The translations under genes and the position numbers were made by a program. From Clostridiales bacterium (GTDB taxonomy: Bacteria; Bacillota_A; Clostridia; Saccharofermentanales; Saccharofermentanaceae): a DNA stretch of 17,049 nt. Shown here piece by piece: positions 1 through 7,267 of this stretch. Numbering within the stretch: the stretch's first letter is position 1; every line of letters begins with the position of its first letter. A model generated the notes under the pieces. That model was not told where the DNA came from. It searched no databases and saw only the letters and a program-made list of their open reading frames with translations. Location of the stretch: the NCBI GenBank assembly GCA_017537905.1, contig JAFYJX010000006.1, forward strand, positions 1-17,049, given 5' to 3'.

Positions 1-102
1 CCTTTTCAGACTCCTTATATTGTTACGGACGTCGTCGATATTGCCCGACTCGTATGCCGTCTCAAAAAGTGCCAGAGCATATTCTCTGCCTGTCGTCTTC
101 AT
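1..102 (-). CDS. atpH: ATP synthase F1 delta subunit, N-terminal fragment
   Basis: Only the first 34 codons are inside the window; the gene runs off the left edge. The peptide begins MKTTGREYALALFETAYESG, which matches the usual start of the delta (OSCP-like) subunit, where a Tyr-Ala-x-Ala-Leu-Phe core opens the N-terminal helical domain. In this family the subunit joins the F1 head to the peripheral stalk formed by subunit b. The start codon overlaps the atpF stop in a 4-base ATGA junction, so translation is probably coupled to atpF. The call rests on this short peptide plus its position directly after atpF, the standard place for atpH. Alpha, gamma, beta and epsilon genes would be expected further left but cannot be seen. 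Confidence 0.88.
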   Translation of the reverse strand, partial: MKTTGREYALALFETAYESGNIDDVRNNIRSLKR

Positions 103-602
103 TTCGCCTCACCCATTTTGTCGATCGCGTCATCAATGAGATCCCTGTGGTCATCCATATTGATCTCACGTCTGATGATCTGCTCGGAGATAACCTGGGA
201 AACATCAACGATTTCCTTTTTGATGGTCTCTCTGGCTTCACGTCTGTCACGTTCAATGTCAGCTTTGGCTTTCCTGATGATCTGGTCAGCCTTTTCGCGC
301 GATTCGTAGAGCATGATCTCATTACGCTCATTCGCACGCTCGACAGCCTCGTTGATGATCTCATCAGCCTTCTGATCTGCAGTAGCGATCTTGCCTTCCC
401 AGCCTGCCTTCAGGTCATTCGCCTCCCGGCGGGCTTTCTCGGCCTTCTTGTACTGTGTCTCGATCTCGTTCTCTCTTTGAGCCTTGATCTTCTTTACCGG
501 CTCGAAAAGGAACTTCTTCAGGATCAGGAAAAGGATCACCAGGTTTGCCAGTGATATCACTACCTGCCAGATATTTATCGAAATAATATCCAGATTCTGC
601 AT
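99..602 (-). CDS. atpF: ATP synthase Fo subunit b
   Basis: A 167-residue protein with the layout of subunit b. One hydrophobic helix near residues 10-29 is followed by a KKFLFEPVKKI junction typical of the family. The rest is a long, highly charged helix rich in Glu, Lys, Arg and Ala, expected to form a coiled coil. In the enzyme a b dimer makes the peripheral stalk, anchoring F1 through the delta subunit and contacting subunit a in the membrane. Length is normal for the family. A GGAG sequence lies about 10 bases upstream of the ATG. The gene follows atpE after about 18 bases and its stop overlaps the atpH start. A 166-codon open frame on the opposite strand is a shadow caused by the repetitive charged codons. 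Confidence 0.95.
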   Translation of the reverse strand: MQNLDIISINIWQVVISLANLVILFLILKKFLFEPVKKIKAQRENEIETQYKKAEKARREANDLKAGWEGKIATADQKADEIINEAVERANERNEIMLYESREKADQIIRKAKADIERDRREARETIKKEIVDVSQVISEQIIRREINMDDHRDLIDDAIDKMGEAK

Positions 603-620
603 TTTGCTTTGGCTCCGTTA

Positions 621-947
<327 letters not shown>

Positions 948-1850
948 TTATGCGCTTTCACGCTTGTCCGCATTCATAACCGCAGCACGTGCTGCCCTTC
1001 TTTCTTCACGCCTCTTTTTCCTGGCCGCATATTCTTCGGCAGGGAAACCTCCGGATATATAAAGCATTGTCAGCATCGCGAAAATAAATGCCTGGAGTCC
1101 GCCGCTGAAAAGATCGAAATACAGGGACAATACTGCAGGGATACCGATCCTCAGATACGGGAAATCGGAAAGCGCTCCCGGCAGGAACTGGAATATCGTC
1201 TTCGACAGGCCCGAAAGACCGACAGCTACAAGGATCGAGATGATCGAACCTGACAATACGTTGCCGTAGTGACGGAATGCCATTGAAACAGGAGTCGCAA
1301 ACTCACTGATGATATTAAGCGGCGCGAGGAGCGGGACCGGCTGTCCGAAGCTCTTGAGATATATCCACGGACCAGCCTTCATCTTGTAGTACGTGATCAG
1401 GATGAATACCAATATCGCCCATCCGGCAGTTATATTGATGTCAGATGTCGGCGGGAAAAGGCCGAGCAGGGATGACAGGCTGGAAAATGCCGATAATCCG
1501 AGGATCGCTGCTACGAACGGCGCAAAGCCTTCGAAATATTCGCCCATGTTGGTCTTAACAAGATTCGTGGCTTTCTCAACGATCCATTCGGCGAGGAGCT
1601 GCCTTACGGAAACGTTTCTCGTCTTAAGGCCTGATGTAAGGAAAAGGCACAGGAACAGTATTCCAAGCATTACACACCAGGAATTGACCTGCGCTTCCGT
1701 TATGGGAAGGTCCTGTATGGGAAGCTTTACCGTAAAGAATACATGCGCGCCGGTAATGTCGATTCCCTCTGATGCAGGAACGAACAATATCTTGATAACT
1801 ATGGCAGCTGCAAAAGATAAGACCGACAGCAAAAGGAAAATGATGCTCAT
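948..1850 (-). CDS. atpB: ATP synthase Fo subunit a
   Basis: A 300-residue polytopic membrane protein. The segment SMAFRHYGNVLSGS (about residues 189-202) contains Arg193, which aligns with the essential stator arginine (Arg210 in E. coli) that faces the c-ring carboxylate during ion transfer. Several hydrophobic helices flank it, including residues 3-24, 56-73, 108-132, 143-156, 201-219 and 235-266. Subunit a provides the two half-channels for the coupling ion. The last 25 residues or so form a strongly basic tail (ARKKRREERRAARAA), presumably on the cytoplasmic side, which is not a usual feature of the family. The start overlaps the atpI-like stop by four bases (ATGA). The gap to atpE is 39 bases and carries the atpE RBS. 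Confidence 0.95.
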   Translation of the reverse strand: MSIIFLLLSVLSFAAAIVIKILFVPASEGIDITGAHVFFTVKLPIQDLPITEAQVNSWCVMLGILFLCLFLTSGLKTRNVSVRQLLAEWIVEKATNLVKTNMGEYFEGFAPFVAAILGLSAFSSLSSLLGLFPPTSDINITAGWAILVFILITYYKMKAGPWIYLKSFGQPVPLLAPLNIISEFATPVSMAFRHYGNVLSGSIISILVAVGLSGLSKTIFQFLPGALSDFPYLRIGIPAVLSLYFDLFSGGLQAFIFAMLTMLYISGGFPAEEYAARKKRREERRAARAAVMNADKRESA

Positions 1851-2290
1851 TTTTCATCTCCCCCTTCTGCTTCAGGAGTTACGGTTTCCTCTGCTTTAGC
1901 CTGCTTTTTCTTGTCCTTGTTGAAGACCGCACGCATATAAACTCCCACTGTCGCAAAAAGCAGAGAGATTATCGTGGCAATAACGTTAAAAACATTCTGG
2001 AAGATAAGAGATATGGCAAGCAGAACGATTATCAGGGCAAATCTTATGGCGTGAGAACCCTTCATGATCTCCTTAGCCTTTTTCTCATCATTAGAGACCG
2101 CCTTCTGGACACTCAGGCCCAGGAAGAAGAAATTAAGGATGCCGATAACGGCGCCAAGGACATTTCCCAGAAGGACACTGATATCCCATTGGCCAATGAT
2201 CAGGAACACTGACTGCATCAGCATACTCAGGATCAGAGTAACTATGCTGACAAACAGCGTTTCTCTCTTAACTGTAGGATCGATCTTCAT
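1847..2290 (-). CDS. atpI: AtpI-like ATP synthase assembly protein
   Basis: A 147-residue protein with four predicted membrane helices (about residues 11-32, 38-58, 81-98 and 100-122), a charged cytoplasmic loop around residues 66-78, and a hydrophilic C-terminal tail rich in Lys, Ala and Glu. Its position as first gene before atpB, the four-helix layout and the length fit the AtpI / ATP synthase subunit I group, members of which help assemble the c-ring and may bind divalent cations. This family is poorly conserved, so the call rests mainly on context and topology. The stop overlaps the atpB start by four bases. No strong Shine-Dalgarno is adjacent to the ATG; the nearest purine-rich run (AAAGGA) is about 14 bases away, which could mean weak translation compared with atpE. 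Confidence 0.75.
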   Translation of the reverse strand: MKIDPTVKRETLFVSIVTLILSMLMQSVFLIIGQWDISVLLGNVLGAVIGILNFFFLGLSVQKAVSNDEKKAKEIMKGSHAIRFALIIVLLAISLIFQNVFNVIATIISLLFATVGVYMRAVFNKDKKKQAKAEETVTPEAEGGDEK

Positions 2291-2457
2291 GATCTGCCCG
2301 TAATCCTTTCACAACATCATTCTCTTCTACGAATGAAATTATATCACTAGGGAGTTGGCGATTTTTACAGACACGGGGACGCGTTTGCCCAAAATAAGGA
2401 CAAAAATCAAAGCCTGACTAATGCAGTTTTATTAAAAAATCCTGACTGTTTTGGCCT
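2291..2457. other. Intergenic spacer between GH2 gene and atp operon
   Basis: These 167 bases hold the atp promoter described separately, a GC-rich block near 2370-2390 (GACACGGGGACGCGTTTGCC) that stands out from AT-rich flanks, and an AT-rich stretch at 2400-2457 with CCTGACT repeated directly at 2413-2419 and 2441-2447. No convincing hairpin-plus-U-tract terminator for the upstream operon was found. No open frame with an RBS is present. Confidence 0.5.
2338..2346 (-). promoter_or_regulatory. Extended -10 promoter for the atp operon
   Basis: On the minus strand the sequence reads TGATATAAT, a perfect TATAAT with a TGn extension. The predicted start lies near 2331, giving a leader of about 40 bases before the atpI-like ATG at 2290. 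The hexamer 17 bases upstream (AAAAAT) is a poor -35, which the extended -10 could compensate for. This is a sequence match only. Confidence 0.6.
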
Positions 2458-4827
2458 TTAACCTATACTAAACGCCCTGATATCAAACACGTTTTCTGAA
2501 GAAAGCCCCTGGTCAGGAAGAGTTATCCTAACCGTCGCCTTTCCTTCCTGCCCGATGCTTCTTACATAGACACCGCCCATGCCGCCGTTTATATCGGCCA
2601 TGGAAGGTCCCAGGACTTCGATGGGACCGTCAGTCTCCACCTTGGCCTGCCTGTTATAGAACGGCATTACATTGCCGTATTCATCAGTCACTTTTATCCT
2701 TATGGCCGCTACATCGTAAGTAGGACCCTCGATAAGCTCATTAGATGAAACATTGACATCAAGGCACAGCTTATTCATAGAGGACTTGATAACGGTCTTT
2801 ACGACTTCACCATTCTTGATGCCCTCAAATCTGAACTTTGTAGCCTCTCCACCCCAGTTGCCGATATATTTTCCGAACAGAGAATATGCATCGTCGAACT
2901 TCATCTTGTATCTTGTCATGGCTTCGACCATGGTAAGCTTCATCTTGGCAGGCATATTCTCCATGCCGTAAACAGCTGAGAAGTTCAAAGCGTCTTTTAC
3001 GATCTTGTTCTGCCTGTCCGAAAAGCCTTCGTTCTCCTTCATCTGGTCGCCGATGAAATCGTCTATCAGCATCGGCGGCGATACCAGGTTCTTATACGAA
3101 GAATCCTCCCGTGTATATTCCTTGATGAAGATGTCGTTCTTATACATCTTCACGCTGTCGCAGTTAGAGAAGATATAGATCTCGCCCCTGTTTCCGGCAG
3201 GATGCTCGCTAATGTCCATCGAAGAGCTGACTTCCAGCACGGGCTCAATATCCTTATTCTGGCTCGCATAAGCATAGGCAGCTATCTTAAAGTTTCTGAA
3301 CATGTCGGTTACGCCGTGGTAGCAGACCCTGTCGCCCGAACCAAAGTCTTTATGTGTGTTGTAATCAAACATGCACCAGCCAAATGAACCGCAGATATCT
3401 TCGTTAGCCATAACACTGTCCAAAACATTGCAGTGCCTTAAAGCGTGTTCCTGCCTGTGGAGTTCTGAATCGAACACCTTGGTTGGGAACATGTGGCCGT
3501 TATATTCGCTGATGAAGTAGGGCTTGTTCATGTCGGACGTGACATTTTTCTTCTGCTCGCACCCTGCAGTCTTTCCGTTATGGCTGAAGTCGTTAAATGC
3601 GTAAACGTCTTCTAAAAGCGAACTCTTCTTTAAGTACCTTACGCCTGAAGTCTGACGGTAAGGGTCAAGTTCGTGAGCTTCTTTGTTTGTACGCGTATAG
3701 AGCTCGTCGCAGTCTACGGATTCATTGATCCTTACACCCCACAATATGATCGAAGGGTGGTTTCTGTACTGCGATACCATCTCACAGGTGTTGATCACAG
3801 CCTGCTCTTTCCAGGCATCGTCACCTATGTTCTGCCATCCGGGAATCTCGGTAAATACGAGAAGTCCCAGCTCATCGCATCTGTCTATGAAGTGATGTGA
3901 CTGCGGATAGTGGGAAGTCCTCACTGCGTTAAGCCCGAGCTCGTTTTTAAGGATATCTGCATCCATTCTCTGCATGGACTTTGGCATTGCATATCCGACA
4001 TAAGGCCAGCACTGGTGGCGGTTTAAACCACGGAGCTTTATCTTCTCGCCGTTAAGGTAGAAACCGTCAGTCTTAAATACAGCATCCCTGAATCCGAAAC
4101 GCGTTGTAAACGTATCTTCCTTTCCGCCGTTTCTAAGCGTCATTGTAAGTTCGTAGAGGTTAGGCTTTTCGAGCGACCAGAGCTTTGCATCTGATACTGT
4201 GATCTCACAGTCTTTTCCGCACGGCTCAGCGAAAAGAACGTCGCCGGAATCAACTGAGGTGATCATGGCAACGAGCTCGCCTTCACCTTCGATATCGGTC
4301 TTGATCTTAACCTTTTTATCAGCGCCTGCGCTTACGAAAACGTCCTTAATGTGGTCCTTCTCTTTCACATCGAGATGCACCTCTCTGTAGATGCCGCCGT
4401 AAGTCATGTAATCGATAACAAAACCGAACGGAGGAACGTTAAGGGATTCCCTGCTGTCGCACTTGACTGCAATGACATTCTCCGTGCCGAATTTAAGATA
4501 TGAAGTGATGTCAGCAGTAAAAGCCGTATAGCCGCATGAATGCTTAATTACGGACGTCCCATTTATATATACTTCCGCCTCGTGAGCGACCGCGTCAAAA
4601 GTTACGAAGACTTTCTTATCCTGCCAATCTGAAGGCACATCAATAGTCTTCCTGTAGCATGACACCATCTGATATACTTCGGCATCAAAATAGTTCAGAG
4701 GAGTTACCTTAACGGTGTGAGGGATCCTCACATTTTCCATATCTTTTACGCCCTCATAAGAAGGCATAGTCATTTCGCTGGTAAACTCAGATGACCACAG
4801 CCAGTCGTTATTGATGTCGATCCTCAT
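2458..4827 (-). CDS. GH2 family glycosidase, likely beta-galactosidase
   Basis: A 789-residue glycoside hydrolase family 2 protein without a signal peptide, so cytoplasmic. It begins with a sugar-binding jelly-roll domain (about 1-155, including PFGFVIDYMTYGGIYREVHL), then an Ig-like domain (about 160-250). The TIM barrel follows (about 255-530), with NRHQCWPYVG, RTSHYPQSHHFIDRCDELGL, the acid/base Glu369 in WGVRINES and the nucleophile Glu441 in FISEYNGH. The C-terminal beta-rich part contains a mostly helical insert near residues 590-655. The barrel motifs differ from classical LacZ (GNES and CEYAHAMGN), marking a separate GH2 subgroup. Substrate is inferred from neighbours: an alpha-galactosidase, a GPH symporter, and divergent galK-galT. 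Beta-mannosidase or beta-glucuronidase activity is possible but fits the context less well. AAGGA lies about five bases before the ATG. It is the last gene of the operon. Confidence 0.85.
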   Translation of the reverse strand: MRIDINNDWLWSSEFTSEMTMPSYEGVKDMENVRIPHTVKVTPLNYFDAEVYQMVSCYRKTIDVPSDWQDKKVFVTFDAVAHEAEVYINGTSVIKHSCGYTAFTADITSYLKFGTENVIAVKCDSRESLNVPPFGFVIDYMTYGGIYREVHLDVKEKDHIKDVFVSAGADKKVKIKTDIEGEGELVAMITSVDSGDVLFAEPCGKDCEITVSDAKLWSLEKPNLYELTMTLRNGGKEDTFTTRFGFRDAVFKTDGFYLNGEKIKLRGLNRHQCWPYVGYAMPKSMQRMDADILKNELGLNAVRTSHYPQSHHFIDRCDELGLLVFTEIPGWQNIGDDAWKEQAVINTCEMVSQYRNHPSIILWGVRINESVDCDELYTRTNKEAHELDPYRQTSGVRYLKKSSLLEDVYAFNDFSHNGKTAGCEQKKNVTSDMNKPYFISEYNGHMFPTKVFDSELHRQEHALRHCNVLDSVMANEDICGSFGWCMFDYNTHKDFGSGDRVCYHGVTDMFRNFKIAAYAYASQNKDIEPVLEVSSSMDISEHPAGNRGEIYIFSNCDSVKMYKNDIFIKEYTREDSSYKNLVSPPMLIDDFIGDQMKENEGFSDRQNKIVKDALNFSAVYGMENMPAKMKLTMVEAMTRYKMKFDDAYSLFGKYIGNWGGEATKFRFEGIKNGEVVKTVIKSSMNKLCLDVNVSSNELIEGPTYDVAAIRIKVTDEYGNVMPFYNRQAKVETDGPIEVLGPSMADINGGMGGVYVRSIGQEGKATVRITLPDQGLSSENVFDIRAFSIG

Positions 4828-4847
4828 AATCCTTATCTCCGGTAATT

Positions 4848-7262
4848 TCAGCTGACTTTTTCTATCGTATATATCCTCGATCCGAAATCGGGATAATATC
4901 TCATATTCTCATTAAACCCGCACGATGCAAATGCGCTTCTCAAATGCACACCCGCATACATCATGGCATCACCGTACATATCGTGCAACTCTGTTTCCGC
5001 ATTCATCTTATAAAATCTTGCGATCAGTTTGTGCAAGAATCCGTCCTGCTTAACATGTACCGGGGCAACATAATTTACGAGCCCTCCGAAATCACGGAGA
5101 TCGAACTTCATATCCCGCCCCTGCAGGTGATATTTAATATCAGGATCAAGACCCAAGGGCTTTAATACGCACCACTGGGCATTTGCGTGAGTTAAGATCT
5201 GCATCGTCATGGAAACAGCCTTGGACTTATCAGGAGATACGACAGTCCATGAGATCTCATTTCCGGGGAGCGGCTCTGCAGCACTGATTCCCGGAGCGCC
5301 AAGATCATCTCCGTCGCATGATCTCGAATCGTTCAATGTCGATCCCCTGTAGAACCTGCCGAACTGCATTACTTCTCTCCACTGCTTATACATGGAGATC
5401 TGGGCTCTTGCCGCATCTATGTCATCTTTGCTCATGTCGCAGAGATTGCACTCGTATCCGAGCACGCCAAATGAAGCAACGTTAAAGCGGGTTTCAATAG
5501 GCGACCTTCTTAATGTCTGGTGATTAGGGCAATCTGAAATATGCGCCGTCACTGTCGACATCGGATACCCGTAACTGTATCCGGTCTGGATCTCTGACCT
5601 CGCCACAGCGTCCGAATCGTCGCTCGCCCAGATCTGCGGGAAGAAGCTTAAGATTCCCAGATCAAACCTGTTGCCGCCTGATGCGCAGCCCTCGAAAAGG
5701 ATCTGCGGGAACTTATTTGTCAGCTCACGCATGACGCGGTAAAGGCCCAGGATATATCTGTGACACACTTCACCCTGCCTGTCAGACGGAAGCACCTTCG
5801 AAAAGATATCCGTAAAATTCCTGTTCATGTCCCACTTAACATAGGAGATGTCAGCAGATGAGAAAACATCGCTCATGGCCTTTATGATGTAATCCTGCAC
5901 TTCAACATTTGCCAGATCCAATACCATCTGGTTTCTGCCTTCGGAATGAGCTTTTCCGGGGATTTCCATCGCCCAATCAGGATGTGCGCGGTAAAGCTCG
6001 CTGTTGCGGTTTACCATCTCGGGTTCGACCCAGATACCGAAATCGAGGCCGAGCTTACGGACCTTATCACAGATGCCTTTTACACCGTGAGGGAGTTTCT
6101 TTTTATTCGGATACCAGTCACCTAATGAAGAGGTGTCATCGTTTCTTTCGCCAAACCATCCGTCGTCCATGACAAAGAGTTCGATGCCGACTGACTTCGC
6201 TTTCCTCGCCAGGCGGAGGAGCTTGCCCTCGCTGATCTTAAAGTAAGAAGCTTCCCAGGAATTTAAGAGAACTGGCCGAAGTCTGTCTTTCCACGGACCG
6301 CGCAGGATATGCTTCGACACGAAGTCGTGCATCTGCCCGCTCATTCCGTTGTACCCCATAAAGGAATACGTCATGACCGCTTCAGGCGTCAGGAAAGACT
6401 CTCCTTTCGATAGATTCCAGGAAAAACCTGTAGGATTAATACCCGTGAGGAACCTCACTTTGCCGAATGGGCTCTTCTCAACGGAACTATAGTGATTGCC
6501 GCTGTATACGAGATTGAAGCCGTAAACTTCGCCATATTCTTCCGAAGCACCGCGCCTGGAGACCATGACAAAAGGATTGGCGCGGTTCGATGAATTGCCC
6601 GTAAAGCTGGAATTTACAAGGCGCGCTGAAGACACGGACATATCAGTCCTCTTCATCTCCCTTGCCCATGCACCCGTAAATGTGCTGAACACGTAGTTGC
6701 CGGGATCAAGATCGAGCTGGGAGCTCATGATCTTTTCTATCCTGATATCGCCGTCGCCTTCATTTGTAAGGCGTGCGCTTCTGGTGATCACATCAGTGTC
6801 AGAATAAACTGAATAGATAAGCTCTAACGTCAGATTATTATCCTTGTCCTTCAAAGTCAGAGTAAGTACCTCAGCATCTTCGCCGTAGGATGTGGGAAGG
6901 CCCTCTGTACCGCCGTCTCTGCCTGTGCTCTGTTCGAACTTCTCGAAAAGAAAATCCGATGTCAGACTCCCGTCAGAATTGATCACTTCGATGAAGGCTT
7001 CCCTCAGGTCGCCCTTGCCGTAAGAACTCATCTCAAGACGCATATCGTCCAGGGAGAAATTGCCTGCTTCAGGCGAATAGACAGAAGTCGTGCCCGGAGC
7101 AAATTCATGCTGTTCGGTAAGTCCGTCAGCATCGTCCATATGGATCCTGCGCCCGTAATAAAGGTGCTCTATATGGCCCGTATCCAGAACCTTCATAGCG
7201 TAAGTCGTATGAGCGGTATCAAGGACAAATAATGGGGCTTTGTCTCCTTTTACAGTGATCAT
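4848..7262 (-). CDS. GH36 alpha-galactosidase
   Basis: An 804-residue family 36 enzyme that hydrolyses terminal alpha-galactosyl residues, as in melibiose and raffinose-type sugars. The N-terminal beta-sandwich (about 1-320) leads into a barrel with FVMDDGWFGERND (363-375), GIWVEPEMVN (409-418), the nucleophile Asp478 in YVKWDMNRN, FEGCASGGNRFD (523-534), and the proposed acid/base Asp548 in WASDDSDA. A C-terminal beta domain ends the protein. No signal peptide is visible, so it acts in the cytoplasm. It is somewhat longer than the roughly 730 residues common in bacterial GH36; the extra length seems spread over loops and the C-terminus. The gene starts five bases after the symporter stop and ends about 20 bases before the GH2 gene, which indicates co-transcription. 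All catalytic residues are present. Symbols such as galA, aga or rafA are not assigned because the natural substrate is unknown. Confidence 0.95.
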   Translation of the reverse strand: MITVKGDKAPLFVLDTAHTTYAMKVLDTGHIEHLYYGRRIHMDDADGLTEQHEFAPGTTSVYSPEAGNFSLDDMRLEMSSYGKGDLREAFIEVINSDGSLTSDFLFEKFEQSTGRDGGTEGLPTSYGEDAEVLTLTLKDKDNNLTLELIYSVYSDTDVITRSARLTNEGDGDIRIEKIMSSQLDLDPGNYVFSTFTGAWAREMKRTDMSVSSARLVNSSFTGNSSNRANPFVMVSRRGASEEYGEVYGFNLVYSGNHYSSVEKSPFGKVRFLTGINPTGFSWNLSKGESFLTPEAVMTYSFMGYNGMSGQMHDFVSKHILRGPWKDRLRPVLLNSWEASYFKISEGKLLRLARKAKSVGIELFVMDDGWFGERNDDTSSLGDWYPNKKKLPHGVKGICDKVRKLGLDFGIWVEPEMVNRNSELYRAHPDWAMEIPGKAHSEGRNQMVLDLANVEVQDYIIKAMSDVFSSADISYVKWDMNRNFTDIFSKVLPSDRQGEVCHRYILGLYRVMRELTNKFPQILFEGCASGGNRFDLGILSFFPQIWASDDSDAVARSEIQTGYSYGYPMSTVTAHISDCPNHQTLRRSPIETRFNVASFGVLGYECNLCDMSKDDIDAARAQISMYKQWREVMQFGRFYRGSTLNDSRSCDGDDLGAPGISAAEPLPGNEISWTVVSPDKSKAVSMTMQILTHANAQWCVLKPLGLDPDIKYHLQGRDMKFDLRDFGGLVNYVAPVHVKQDGFLHKLIARFYKMNAETELHDMYGDAMMYAGVHLRSAFASCGFNENMRYYPDFGSRIYTIEKVS

Positions 7263-7267
7263 GGTAA

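Noticed and set aside
54..554. A 166-codon plus-strand open frame opposite atpF
   Set aside because: It lies entirely antisense to atpF, has no RBS, and its Leu/Ser/Asp-rich product is what the reverse of charged coiled-coil codons gives.
2406..2457. Possible terminator after the GH2 gene
   Set aside because: Only four-base stems (CAGT/ACTG) and an imperfect AAAGCC/GGCC pairing could be formed, with no U-run after a stable hairpin.
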